64,000 nt of DNA, taken from positions 38,132-102,131 of the forward strand of contig NZ_CAMYMD010000104.1 of assembly GCF_947259555.1 (NCBI RefSeq), written 5' to 3'. A model generated the notes under the pieces. The model made no database searches and had not been told where the DNA came from. It saw only the letters and a program-made list of their open reading frames with translations. The DNA comes from an uncultured Roseovarius sp. GTDB lineage: Bacteria > Pseudomonadota > Alphaproteobacteria > Rhodobacterales > Rhodobacteraceae. The position numbers and the translations under genes were made by a program. Shown here one piece after another: positions 56,219 to 64,000 of this stretch (position 1 is the first letter of the stretch; each line of letters begins with the position of its first letter).

Positions 56219-56876
56219 GGGGGAGAGGGCCGGACGCTACGGCGTTGGTGCCCTTTTTCTGATAGCCGTCGCTTCCCTGACGGGTTGTTTGAAAGTGCCC
56301 GGAGAAGGCACATCGGCACTGCGTTCGGTGCCGTTATATGGCGGTGATGTGGTTGTTGAAGGGCCGCGCGGATATTGTATTGACCCTACAAGTCTAAAGC
56401 GCGGCCTGACCGGCAGCTTTGCCTTGCTTGCCAGTTGTGAGAGCCTGACGGGGCAGGTGGGTGTCATCGTCGAACCTGCCGTCATGACCGTGTCGGTCTT
56501 GCCGGCTCGTGGAGCGGCGCAGCAACCCGATGCCGCGTCAATGGCGCGGGCGCTTGCCCCGGTCGAGGTGCGTGTCGCGGAGGATGGCGATGGGATTTCG
56601 CTCGTTCAGGTGATGCAAGGCGGCCAAGAGGCATTGCCCGGCGGCGATCCGGTGCATTGGCGCGCGGGCATGGTGATCAACGGGCATCTTTTGGGGCTCG
56701 CGGTTTACGGGCCCAAAGGGGGCGGCGTGTCAGGGCGAATGGGGCGCGAGATGTTAAGGGATCTGGCGGAGGCGTTGCGCGAGGCGAGCCCGACAGCTGC
56801 CGTCGCGCGACAGGCACGGCCGCCGCGCGCCAAACGCAAAGGGGTATTGGGTGCATTGTTTCCTGTTTCGAATTAA
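56199..56876 (+). CDS. Lipoprotein of unknown function
   Basis: The protein has 225 residues from ATG 56199, inside the ilvD 3' end, and has a weak ribosome site. No later start precedes the lipobox. The signal region [11 protein letters not shown] has a clear lipobox. The mature part includes [20 protein letters not shown] and a basic C-terminal tail (RPPRAKRKG). I do not recognise the family. Confidence 0.7.
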   Translation: MSTWICEGERAGRYGVGALFLIAVASLTGCLKVPGEGTSALRSVPLYGGDVVVEGPRGYCIDPTSLKRGLTGSFALLASCESLTGQVGVIVEPAVMTVSVLPARGAAQQPDAASMARALAPVEVRVAEDGDGISLVQVMQGGQEALPGGDPVHWRAGMVINGHLLGLAVYGPKGGGVSGRMGREMLRDLAEALREASPTAAVARQARPPRAKRKGVLGALFPVSN

Positions 56877-56948
56877 TGCTATGCACAGAACAGGGACTTA
56901 CAATACCGATCATTCCCGCGTGCGAGGTCTGGCAAGGGTGCGCTCTGC

Positions 56949-57707
56949 ATGAAATTATTGGACGTGATGACGCATCGTCGCAGTCTGCGCAAATGGCGGC
57001 AGACCGCACGTAACGCGCCGATGCTGGATCTGGGCGGTTTGCGGCGTGCGCGAGCGCGGGCGCGCAAGCTGATGTACTCGCTGAACGAAGTTATCTCTAT
57101 CGCCGACAATCGTCTGGCCCTCCCGATGATCGGGTCAAACGCCTTCTCGCGCCCGCATGGCACGGATTGGGCGTGGCGGCCAGAGTTGTGGCGCGAACCT
57201 TTGCCGATTCCCGGCATGGCAACCGTTCAGTCCAAGTCGATGCTGGGGCGTGAGGTGACGCTGTTTCACGATTGCGCAAGATCCGAGCTTTGCCTGCGCC
57301 AGTTGCGCAACAGCCGCGAGGCAGATCTCGCACCTTATGGGCTTCGCATGGACGTTTTCGCGTTTGACGGCTCGTTTTTGTCACTGGTGCTGGATTTTCC
57401 GCAGCAAGCCGTCGAAGGGCTGACCCGGCGGCATCTGTTGCGAATGGATACCATCGTAGAGCTTGAAAAGCCGTTGGAAATCTTTGCGCGGCTCAATATC
57501 AAGCACGGACCCAACACCGAGCAGATCGTCAGAGAATTGCCGCTCAACGAGGAAGAGATCATGGTCGAGTTTGATCTGGCCTATTCCAACCTCAATGAAA
57601 AACGGGTGGAGCGGGCGTGGATCGACCTGATTTTCGAGAATCCCCAGATGAGCCAGCTGGTCCTGCGCGATGTGACATTCAGCCGCCGCCCGCGTGCGGA
57701 TCTGTAG
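56949..57707 (+). CDS. Conserved-looking cytoplasmic protein of unknown function
   Basis: The protein has 252 residues with no signal peptide or membrane helix. The start is Arg-rich (HRRSLRKWRQTARN). Segments such as LPIPGMATVQSKSMLGREVT, RMDVFAFDGSFLSLVLDFP and IMVEFDLAYSNLNEKRVERA look structured. Aromatic ends (FENPQMSQLVLRDVTFSRRP) recall outer-envelope or cell-cycle proteins, but I cannot name it. It is followed by a small gene 13 bp downstream. Confidence 0.7.
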   Translation: MKLLDVMTHRRSLRKWRQTARNAPMLDLGGLRRARARARKLMYSLNEVISIADNRLALPMIGSNAFSRPHGTDWAWRPELWREPLPIPGMATVQSKSMLGREVTLFHDCARSELCLRQLRNSREADLAPYGLRMDVFAFDGSFLSLVLDFPQQAVEGLTRRHLLRMDTIVELEKPLEIFARLNIKHGPNTEQIVRELPLNEEEIMVEFDLAYSNLNEKRVERAWIDLIFENPQMSQLVLRDVTFSRRPRADL

Positions 57708-57720
57708 GAAAGGAGCGGCG

Positions 57721-58098
57721 ATGAGCGAGATGATACTGACCAAGACGCGGCTTTTCGAAGGGGTCTGGGAAGGCGTGCTGACCCGGCGCGAAGAGGGTGA
57801 ATTTTCCCCCGATATCGAAGTGACGCATCAACAAGAGCCGGTCGAAGGGGTCGAGGTTGTCGAGAAGCCTGAAGAAAAGCTCTGGGTGGTACGAGTGCCT
57901 GTGCCACTGGAAAAAATTGCCGACGGTGTCCAGACCTTTGTGATCCGCGACCGGCAAAGCGGCGAGGTTCTGGAAAGTTTCGCGCTGTTGGCGGGGGATG
58001 TTCTGAGCTACGATATCCGCGCTGAAATGGCGCTCTTGCGTGAAGAGCTGGACCTGCTCAAGCGCGCCTTTCGCCGTCATTGTCTGGATACGATGTAG
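57721..58098 (+). CDS. Small protein of unknown function downstream of 56949
   Basis: The protein has 125 residues from ATG 57721 (AAAGGAG upstream). It is acidic, with a beta-rich middle (KLWVVRVPVPLEKIADGVQ, FVIRDRQSGEVLESFAL) and a C-terminal helix (EMALLREELDLLKRAFRRH). It is probably in an operon with 56949-57707. The function is not recognised. Confidence 0.7.
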   Translation: MSEMILTKTRLFEGVWEGVLTRREEGEFSPDIEVTHQQEPVEGVEVVEKPEEKLWVVRVPVPLEKIADGVQTFVIRDRQSGEVLESFALLAGDVLSYDIRAEMALLREELDLLKRAFRRHCLDTM

Positions 58099-58100
58099 CG

Positions 58101-59498
58101 CTATCCGACGCGATAAGGCAGCACGCCACGCTCGTCCGGGGTCACGAGCAGGCGCCGTTCGAGCGGCGGGACAGAGCGCTGATGGCAATCCGCGCGTTCG
58201 CAGATCCGGCAAGAGATGCCGATCGGTTCGAAGGCGCGGGCGTTGGTCAGGTCAAGATCGTCGGCATAGACCAGATCGCCTGCATGTTTCACCTCACATC
58301 CGAGGGCAATGGCAAAGCGCCGGACCGGTGCGCCATAGCTTCCTCCGGGTTTGCTCACATCCCGCGCCAGACTGATATAGCGCACGCCGTCCGGTGTTTC
58401 GGCCAATTGCCTCAGAAATCGGCCCGGTGTCTCGAAGGCGCGGTGCACGTTCCAGAGCGGGCAGGCCCCGCCAAAGCGTGCGAATTGCAATCGCGTGGCC
58501 GAGTGACGCTTGGTGATCGTCCCGGCTTGATCAACTCGAACGAAGAAGAACGGGATGCCTTTGGCATTGGGCCGTTGCAAGGTCGAGAGACGGTGACACA
58601 CCTGCTCTATGGACGCGCCGAAGCGGTTTGCCAGAACTTCCAGGTCGTGCCGCGCCTCCTGTGCCGCAGCCAGAAAACGGCCATAGGGCATAAGCGCGGC
58701 CCCGGCAAAATAATTGGCCAGCCCGATCTTGGCGATGGAGCGGGCGGCTGCGGACTGGAAGCGGGCAAAATCGAGCGTTGCCTCCAGCAGTTGGTCCTGC
58801 GTCACCAGTGCCAGTTGCAACAAGAGCTGGAACCGCCGCGTCTCGGGGGCGGCGCGCGAGGACAAAGTCAGAACGCCTGAGGCCCGGTCGTAGTGGCGCA
58901 GACGCGCTGTATCGGCCTCGACCACCGTGAGGCCCAATGCCGCGAGACGGCCCGCCGCCTGCTCGTATATCCCTTGCCGCGCACCGCTTGCGGCAAAGCG
59001 CTCGGCGGCATGATCCACGGCGTCGATGTAATTGTCGCAGTAGTGAAAGAAATCGCGCACCTCGTCCCACGGGCTCGACTGACCATGTGAGTCGTCACGT
59101 CCCAACGCCTCGTCCAACGACGCCAGCCTCTCATGGGTTTGCCGATAGGCGCTATGCAGTTCGAGGAACGCGCGTGCGAGGGCGGGGGCATTGGACGCTG
59201 TCAGGCGCAGATCGGCCAGGGGTGGCGGCTCCTCCCCGAAAACGGGGTCGGCCAGCGCCTCGCGCATGTCGCTGACCATGCGTTCGGCATCGCCGGTGGA
59301 CAGCTCTGTCACGTCAAACCCGAATTCCTGTGCCAGCGCCAGAACGACAGTTGTGCTGACGGGCCGGTTGTTGTTTTCCATCTGGTTGAGATAGGGCAGC
59401 GACACGCCCAATTTGCCGGCGAAGTCCTTTTGCGTGAGCCCAAGCCGTTGCCGTGTCTCGCGCAGCTTGGCGCCAGCGTAGAGTTTTTGCGTTGCCAT
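58101..59498 (-). CDS. Short-chain fatty-acyl regulator, XRE family (ScfR/RamB-like)
   Basis: The protein has 465 residues. The N-terminal helix-turn-helix is LRETRQRLGLTQKDFAGKLG and SLPYLNQMENNNRPVS. A central domain is followed by a C-terminal region with GISCRICERADCHQRSVPP, the Cys-containing signature of the ScfR/RamB/MccR group. These proteins control acetate, propionate or acyl-CoA metabolism (glyoxylate or methylcitrate routes). No target gene is adjacent. Its own promoter holds TTTGCAAA (59537-59544). Confidence 0.9.
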   Translation of the reverse strand: MATQKLYAGAKLRETRQRLGLTQKDFAGKLGVSLPYLNQMENNNRPVSTTVVLALAQEFGFDVTELSTGDAERMVSDMREALADPVFGEEPPPLADLRLTASNAPALARAFLELHSAYRQTHERLASLDEALGRDDSHGQSSPWDEVRDFFHYCDNYIDAVDHAAERFAASGARQGIYEQAAGRLAALGLTVVEADTARLRHYDRASGVLTLSSRAAPETRRFQLLLQLALVTQDQLLEATLDFARFQSAAARSIAKIGLANYFAGAALMPYGRFLAAAQEARHDLEVLANRFGASIEQVCHRLSTLQRPNAKGIPFFFVRVDQAGTITKRHSATRLQFARFGGACPLWNVHRAFETPGRFLRQLAETPDGVRYISLARDVSKPGGSYGAPVRRFAIALGCEVKHAGDLVYADDLDLTNARAFEPIGISCRICERADCHQRSVPPLERRLLVTPDERGVLPYRVG

Positions 59499-59536
59499 GA
59501 CGTGCCTTTGCAGCTTTGCGTTCTGGACAGGTTATA

Positions 59537-59544
59537 TTTGCAAA
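59537..59544. promoter_or_regulatory. TTTGCAAA palindrome upstream of the ScfR-like gene
   Basis: A perfect 8-bp palindrome lies 39 bases upstream of the regulator start, with related TTTGC sequences at about 59508-59520. RamB-type regulators are known to bind TTTGCAAA-like sites, so autoregulation is plausible. Confidence 0.45.
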
Positions 59545-59631
59545 GAGGTGGCGGCAAGCTCTGATGCCCCCCTTACAAATCTGCGCCGTGGGGTTTAAAT
59601 TGTGCATCTGACCACAGACCGGAGCGTAACC

Positions 59632-60516
59632 ATGAAAATTGCCACCGCCGCCTATCCGCTCGACCCGCTTGGCTCTTGGGCCGAGTATCGCCGCAAGATC
59701 GCCGATTGGGTGGCCGAGGCGGCAGGACAGGGGGCCGAACTGGCGGTGTTTCCCGAATACGGCGCGATGGAGCTGGCGATGCTCAGCGGGGCAGAGGCCG
59801 CAGGCGATCTGGAGCGGTCGCTGCATGCGGTCTCGGACGTGATGGCGGATGCCAACGATTTGCACGCCGATTTGGCCAGCCGGCACCGTCTGCACATTCT
59901 GGGGGCCTCTGCCCCGGTGTTTGATCCGGCGTTGGGTGAGCGACCTGTCAACCGGGCCATGCTTTTCACGCCAACGGGCGCACGCGGCGCGCAGGACAAG
60001 CAGATCATGACCCGCTTTGAGCGGGAGGAGTGGGGGGTCGTGCCCGGTGGGCCGCTGCGGCTGTTCGATACCACGCTCGGCAAGATCGGAGTCCTGATCT
60101 GCTACGATAGCGAATTCCCGTTATTGGGCAAAGCGTTGGCGGATGCGGATCTGATCCTCGTGCCGTCCTGCACCGAGGCGCGCGCTGGATATTCCCGCGT
60201 CCGCATCGGGGCGATGGCGCGCGCGCTGGAGATGCAATGCATAAGCGTCATGGCATCGACCGTTGGCGCGGCCGCATGGTCCCCCGCAGTGGACGAGAAT
60301 ACCGGGATGGGGGGGGTCTTCGGCCCGCCCGATACCGGCTTCCCGCCAACGGGCGTGATCGCCGAAGGCACGCTTGACCGCCCCGGCTGGACCTTCGCCG
60401 ACATCGACTTGGCACAGGTGGCGCATGTCCGGGCCGATGGGGGTGTTCTCAACCGTCGCCACTGGGACGATCAGCATGGCCGGGACGTCACAGTCACATC
60501 TGAACGTTTGCGGTGA
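59632..60516 (+). CDS. Carbon-nitrogen (nitrilase-superfamily) hydrolase
   Basis: The protein has 294 residues from ATG 59632. The catalytic Glu is in AVFPEYGAME, Lys in QDKQIMTRFEREEW and Cys in VLICYDSEFPLLG, the full nitrilase triad. It probably hydrolyses an amide or N-carbamoyl compound. It is divergent from the ScfR-like gene. Confidence 0.88.
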   Translation: MKIATAAYPLDPLGSWAEYRRKIADWVAEAAGQGAELAVFPEYGAMELAMLSGAEAAGDLERSLHAVSDVMADANDLHADLASRHRLHILGASAPVFDPALGERPVNRAMLFTPTGARGAQDKQIMTRFEREEWGVVPGGPLRLFDTTLGKIGVLICYDSEFPLLGKALADADLILVPSCTEARAGYSRVRIGAMARALEMQCISVMASTVGAAAWSPAVDENTGMGGVFGPPDTGFPPTGVIAEGTLDRPGWTFADIDLAQVAHVRADGGVLNRRHWDDQHGRDVTVTSERLR

Positions 60517-60599
60517 ATAGACCCTTGAAAATTGCGCGAAACAGGCGCATTTACTAGCGCGTTCCGCAAGCTGGCGGAGTGCCAAAGCAAGGAGAGACC

Positions 60600-60818
60600 A
60601 TGGCCAAGGAAGACACGCTCGAATTTCCCGGTGTCGTCAAGGAACTCCTGCCCAACGCGACATTCAGGGTCGAGCTTGAAAACGGCCATGAGATCATCGC
60701 GCACACGGCAGGCAAGATGCGCAAGAACCGCATCCGCGTTCTGGCGGGCGACAAGGTGCAAGTCGAAATGACCCCCTATGATCTGACCAAGGGTCGGATC
60801 AACTACCGCTTCAAGTAA
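60600..60818 (+). CDS. infA: Translation initiation factor IF-1
   Basis: The 72-residue OB-fold protein starts [20 protein letters not shown] and ends [13 protein letters not shown], the family pattern. ATG 60600 has GGAGAG upstream. It works with IF-2 and IF-3 at the ribosomal A site. It lies 14 bp before maf. Confidence 0.98.
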   Translation: MAKEDTLEFPGVVKELLPNATFRVELENGHEIIAHTAGKMRKNRIRVLAGDKVQVEMTPYDLTKGRINYRFK

Positions 60819-60832
60819 GCGTCTGATTTTTC

Positions 60833-61411
60833 ATGCGCTTTGTTCTCGGATCGGGAAGCCCGCGCCGCCGCGATCTATTGGCGCAGATCGGTGTCGTGGC
60901 GGATGAGATCCGCCCGCCCGATATCGACGAGACGCCTGCCAAAGGTGAGCTGCCCCGCTTCTATTGCGCGCGCATGGCGCGAGAAAAGGCGCGGGCCGTC
61001 ACTGCGGACGACGATGATATCGTGCTGGCTGCGGATACCACCGTCGCACTTGGGCGCCGAATCCTCGGCAAGCCTGAGTCGGCAGGTGAGGCAGCACAAT
61101 TCTTGTTGGCCCTGTCGGGACGTCGCCACCGTGTCATAACGGCGGTCGCCGTGCGTCGTGGTGCGCGGCTCTGGGAGCGGGATGTCGTGACCGCTGTCAG
61201 GATGAAGCGTCTCTCGGACGAAGAACTCAACGCCTACCTCGCCACGGATGACTGGCGGGGCAAGGCGGGCGGCTATGGCATCCAGGGACCGGCCGGTGCG
61301 CTTATTCCTTGGGTAGAGGGGTCGTTCACCGCCGTTGTCGGTCTGCCGCTCACTGAAACCGCTGGCCTTTTGCAGGCCGCAGGCTACCCCGTTTGGAAAG
61401 CGTTCACATGA
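60833..61411 (+). CDS. maf: Maf-family nucleotide pyrophosphatase
   Basis: The 192-residue protein shows [36 protein letters not shown] and [20 protein letters not shown]. Maf proteins hydrolyse non-canonical or pyrimidine nucleoside triphosphates. It lies between infA and the RNase gene, and its stop overlaps the next start in ATGA. Confidence 0.95.
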   Translation: MRFVLGSGSPRRRDLLAQIGVVADEIRPPDIDETPAKGELPRFYCARMAREKARAVTADDDDIVLAADTTVALGRRILGKPESAGEAAQFLLALSGRRHRVITAVAVRRGARLWERDVVTAVRMKRLSDEELNAYLATDDWRGKAGGYGIQGPAGALIPWVEGSFTAVVGLPLTETAGLLQAAGYPVWKAFT

Positions 61412-62436
61412 CCTCCTCCCGCACCATCGCGCTTGACCATCTGGACGGTGCTGAGGCTGCCGCGCTCTTGGTGGGGGGGCGGCTGGACGATCTCCTGATC
61501 GACACCGACCAGCCCCGGCCCGGCGCCATCTACCGCGCGATCGCCGATCGCCCGGTCAAAGGACAGGGCGGGATGTTTTTGCGCACGCCGGATGGCGCGG
61601 CGTTTTTGCGGCAGGTCAAAGGGCTTGCTCCCGGCCAGCCGCTTCTCGTGCAGGTCACGGGGTACCCCGAGCCGGGCAAGGCGATTCCGGTCACCGCCAA
61701 GCTGCTCTTCAAGAGCCGCTATGCTATTGTCACGCCCGATGCGCCGGGCCTTAATATCTCGCGCGCGATCAAGGATGAGGACCTGCGCGACAGGCTGCTA
61801 GAGGTTGCTCATGCAGAAATGGGCCAGAGCCCGATGGGTCTGATCCTCCGCTCGTCCTGCGAGGCCGGACAGGCAGATGACATCGCCGAGGATATCCGCG
61901 CGATGTGCGACCTCGCCGAGGCGGTTCTGGCGGATGCGTCGGGAGCCGAACCTGAAAAGCTTACCGAAGGCGATGGCCCGCATACGCTTGCCTGGCGAGA
62001 ATGGGTGTCGCCGGCGGACGTGATGACCGAGCCGGGATCCTTCGAGGCGTCTGGCGTGCTCGACCAGATAGACAGTCTGGGATCTGCGCGCGTCCCGCTG
62101 CCAAATGGTGCCTCGTGCTATGTCGAAGCGACGCGGGCCTTGGTTGCTGTAGATGTGAATACCGGCGGGGACGCGAGCCTTGCGGCGGGGCTCAAGGCCA
62201 ATATCGCTTTGGCACGCGAACTGCCGCGGCAGCTTCGGCTGCGCGGTCTTGGGGGACAGATCACGCTCGATCTTGCGCCTATGCCGAAAAAGGATCGCCG
62301 TACCTTCGAGTCCGCTTTGCGTGCGGCTTTTCGTCAGGATCAGGGCGAAACTGCCCTTGCCGGATGGACGCCGCTCGGGCATTTTGAGCTTCAACGCAAG
62401 CGTGACCGATTGCCCTTGTCCCAAGTGTTGAGATGA
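61408..62436 (+). CDS. rng: Ribonuclease E/G-family protein
   Basis: The protein has 342 residues from ATG 61408 (ATGA overlap with maf). It shows [18 protein letters not shown] and [20 protein letters not shown], the catalytic Asp region, plus [20 protein letters not shown]. It lacks a long C-terminal scaffold and is shorter than E. coli RNase G (489), so it is a compact form found in this order. It may process rRNA or mRNA. Confidence 0.85.
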   Translation: MTSSRTIALDHLDGAEAAALLVGGRLDDLLIDTDQPRPGAIYRAIADRPVKGQGGMFLRTPDGAAFLRQVKGLAPGQPLLVQVTGYPEPGKAIPVTAKLLFKSRYAIVTPDAPGLNISRAIKDEDLRDRLLEVAHAEMGQSPMGLILRSSCEAGQADDIAEDIRAMCDLAEAVLADASGAEPEKLTEGDGPHTLAWREWVSPADVMTEPGSFEASGVLDQIDSLGSARVPLPNGASCYVEATRALVAVDVNTGGDASLAAGLKANIALARELPRQLRLRGLGGQITLDLAPMPKKDRRTFESALRAAFRQDQGETALAGWTPLGHFELQRKRDRLPLSQVLR

Positions 62437-62615
62437 CCTGCCCGATCTGCCAGAAACCCACCGAAACCCGCTATCGTCCGTTCTGCTCGAGACGGTGCGC
62501 CGATATTGATCTTGGGAAATGGTTCGGCGGAGACTATGCCGTAGCGTCGCACGATCCGGAGGATGTGGAAAAGGTCGTTGATGCGCTTCTGGCCCATGAA
62601 GAAAAACCGCATTGA
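62433..62615 (+). CDS. yacG: YacG-family zinc-binding protein
   Basis: The 60-residue protein has [31 protein letters not shown] (read in parts), with four zinc ligands CPIC and CSRRC. In E. coli YacG inhibits DNA gyrase. Its start overlaps the RNase stop in ATGA, ending the infA-maf-rng-yacG run. Confidence 0.93.
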   Translation: MTCPICQKPTETRYRPFCSRRCADIDLGKWFGGDYAVASHDPEDVEKVVDALLAHEEKPH

Positions 62616-62693
62616 AAATTTTACCAAACCCTATGGACACCCCGCGCGCCCTCGCCTAAGACAGCCGCACCCGAACGCATACGCGTTCCCCGT

Positions 62694-62768
62694 GCCCGGG
62701 TAGCTCAGGGGTAGAGCAGTGGATTGAAAATCCTCGTGTCGGTGGTTCGATTCCGCCCCCGGGCACCA
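62694..62768 (+). tRNA. tRNA-Phe (anticodon GAA)
   Basis: The 75-base gene folds as a cloverleaf. Acceptor GCCCGGG pairs with CCCGGGC, with A73 and encoded CCA. The D arm is GCTC/GAGC, the anticodon loop is TTGAAAA, and the T arm is GGTGG-TTCGATT-CCGCC. The anticodon stem has one T-T mismatch. It is followed by an AT-rich accessory region, so it is a likely integration site. Confidence 0.97.
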
Positions 62769-62972
62769 TAATTATATTATTAAGTCATTGTTTTAAAGCG
62801 ATAATTTAGGAGGGATGGGAGTCTATATCCACCTAAATATCCCCTCTTTGCGCCTCCATCGATAGGAGTTCGTTAGAGCGGCACCTTCATTCGGGTAAGA
62901 CCAGTCAGTAGCTGACTCATCACGAAGGATCATTGCGAATTGCAATAGACCTACTGGCTCCGATGTCGAACG
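62769..62972. other. AT-rich gap after tRNA-Phe
   Basis: The 204 bases have markedly lower GC at the start (TAATTATATTATTAAG) than the surrounding chromosome. I find no gene and no second copy of the tRNA 3' end within the window. It may be the left edge of an integrated element. Confidence 0.5.
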
Positions 62973-63407
62973 TCAGCGCAGCAAATCTCCCAAGAACTCT
63001 GACACCGGCGTCACTCCAGACATCCAAAGGTGATCCCGGGCGCGAGACGCCACGACGTAGGGCAGGTGTCGCTCGGTATTCATGATCTCGTCGAGCCGCG
63101 CCTCGTCGTTTGCAGACATCAGACGCTCCTCGAGCGGGACGATATCCTGATCAAGCGCCAGCACAGCGACGGCACGGTATTCAGCGTCCTTGGCCTCGTG
63201 CATCGGCATCACCCGGACAGGCAGCAGCGGCGTGATCTCTGCAACGAGGCTGGAGGTGCGAACAAGGCACATGACGTCGTCATGCGGAACACCAGCTTGC
63301 GCGAGGTTTTCGAGCCATGCGTTGACCGCCGCCACCTCTTCCGCGCGTGTGTCAAAGCTATGCACCTCCGGGGCCGTCCCGTCAAAGACGGATGTGACGC
63401 CGAGGAG
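62973..63407 (-). pseudogene. 3' fragment of a UvrD/Rep-like superfamily-I helicase
   Basis: The frame reads from a break at about 63407 to the stop at 62973. Preserved parts are VTSVFDGTAPEVHSFDTRAE, HEAKDAEYRAVAVLALDQD (motif V region) and ERHLPYVVASRARDHLWMSG (motif VI). About 145 residues remain of a protein normally over 600. The upstream end coincides with the edge of an insertion-element remnant, so the gene was probably split by that insertion. Confidence 0.7.
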
Positions 63408-63412
63408 CTATT

Positions 63413-63718
63413 GTCGAGTCTGGTGTCCAAGCGATCCTCATGCAGCGGCTTGATCTTGGGTTGAAGGCTTGATGCCGTTGACGAAATCGACGCCTTGGAT
63501 GACGTCGGCGAGATGGGCAAAGCCGCACAGTTTGCGCCAGCTTTTTTCCGCGCATTGCCCGAGCTTGAACATCATGTGCAGCATGACCGCTTCTCCTCGT
63601 CCGTCCAAAGCCGTTTCGTCCGACGCGCCATCATGCCCCATAGTGTCCTCCACTATCTCGTGGTGGACACTATCAAGCACCCTCTATGCGCGGCAGAGCA
63701 GTGACACCGGACGCTTAC
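63413..63718 (-). mobile_element. Internally deleted insertion element remnant
   Basis: GAGTCTGGTGTC (63416-63427) and the reverse complement of 63703-63714 (GCGTCCGGTGTC) match at 10 of 12 positions, consistent with terminal inverted repeats. Between them lies the C-terminal part of a transposase. The 300-bp size is far too short for a full element, so this is a deleted, non-autonomous copy. Confidence 0.55.
63438..63680 (-). pseudogene. C-terminal transposase fragment, probably IS256 family
   Basis: The open frame contains HMMFKLGQCAEKSWRKLCGF and HLADVIQGVDFVNGI, resembling the C-terminal tail of IS256-type transposases. The catalytic DDE part is missing. The upstream half of the frame (before LHMMF) looks random and may be out of the original frame. 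It lies inside the remnant at 63413-63718. Confidence 0.5.
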
Positions 63719-63792
63719 TTCCGTTCGCGACCTTGGACCGTTAAGGTGGTAAGAAACAAAGATAACGGCAGTGAACTGGCAGGCCCTAGCAC

Positions 63793-63906
63793 ATGGCCGG
63801 TAAATACGACGAGCTTACTCACGCGCAACTTGTCGAACTGCTGGAAAAGCGCGACCGGACCAAGAAGCTGGGACTGAACACCTTATGTGTCTTATCCCTG
63901 CTATGA
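63793..63906 (+). pseudogene. 5' fragment of a DNA methyltransferase gene
   Basis: The frame gives 37 residues starting AGKYDELTHAQLVELLEKRD then RTKKLGL before diverging to a stop at 63904. The first 28 residues resemble the N-terminus of site-specific adenine DNA methyltransferases of restriction-modification systems, which continue with LGLVWE. The break coincides with one copy of CTGAACACCTT. Confidence 0.5.
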
Positions 63907-63909
63907 ATG

Positions 63910-63945
63910 CCCCGTCGCCGTTCCCGGCCAGGACCGGCGACGGGG
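63910..63945. repeat. GC-rich hairpin flanked by an 11-bp direct repeat
   Basis: CCCCGTCGCCG (63910-63920) and CGGCGACGGGG (63935-63945) form a perfect 11-bp stem. The direct repeat CTGAACACCTT occurs at 63874-63884 and 63958-63968, so the hairpin unit may be a short insertion in the methyltransferase remnant. Confidence 0.5.
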
Positions 63946-64000
63946 TAGGATACAGCGCTGAACACCTTGTGGCATGACCACGTTCTCTAGCAGGCTGATC

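Noticed and set aside
1..64000. CRISPR arrays and rRNA genes
   Set aside because: No regularly spaced repeats and no rRNA sequence were seen; the only RNA gene found is tRNA-Phe.

Overview
The window reads as a chromosome segment of an alphaproteobacterium of the Rhodobacterales (Roseobacter group). Evidence: GC-rich coding sequence, pyruvate dehydrogenase E1 beta and E2 that both carry an N-terminal lipoyl domain, an scfR/ramB-type regulator, the lptF-lptG-lptD-surA-pdxA-rsmA run, a DUF2061-type protein, and a tRNA-Phe of alphaproteobacterial type. A gene that looks like bciA (divinyl (proto)chlorophyllide 8-vinyl reductase, 45676-46647) suggests that the organism makes bacteriochlorophyll, i.e. 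is an aerobic anoxygenic phototroph. No other photosynthesis gene lies in the window.

Layout. 1-5457: tail of a probable ABC-transporter binding protein, a cluster of palindromic repeats, glpK, a family-2 glycosyltransferase, an EamA exporter and a methyltransferase-like gene. 5609-26002: a type II secretion system (gspC; gspGHIJKLMN; gspDEF; prepilin peptidase on the other strand). Between gspC and the prepilin peptidase sits a five-gene module: a CotA-like multicopper oxidase with all four copper motifs, an SCO-like protein without metal-binding cysteines, a 640-residue exported protein that I do not recognise, a true SCO copper chaperone with a long His/Asp-rich stretch, and a c-type cytochrome joined to a periplasmic-binding-like domain. 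The module ends in a strong terminator. This locus is the most interesting part of the window. I infer a dedicated system that loads copper into an oxidase, folds it in the periplasm and exports it to the cell surface, with a cytochrome nearby for electron transfer.

26080-43541: pdhCBA and ftsB on the minus strand, an aidB-type acyl-CoA dehydrogenase, a DsrE-like protein, a desaturase with a DUF2061-type partner, an XRE regulator that may be leaderless, an aldo/keto reductase, then the translationally coupled outer-membrane biogenesis run lptF-lptG-lptD-surA-pdxA-rsmA. 43669-62615: housekeeping genes including pepA-holC, bciA, a DksA-family gene, cysE, accA, LysE/Lrp, a LysM protein, folC-accD, a CPBP protease, ilvD, three conserved-looking unknowns, scfR, a nitrilase-family hydrolase, infA, maf, an RNase E/G homologue and yacG.

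62694-64000: tRNA-Phe followed by a decayed accessory region with a 3' piece of a UvrD-like helicase, a roughly 300-bp internally deleted insertion element, and the first 28 codons of an apparent DNA methyltransferase. This looks like an integration hotspot whose cargo continues outside the window.

All calls come from reading the sequence and translations by eye. No database search, structure prediction or alignment program was run.
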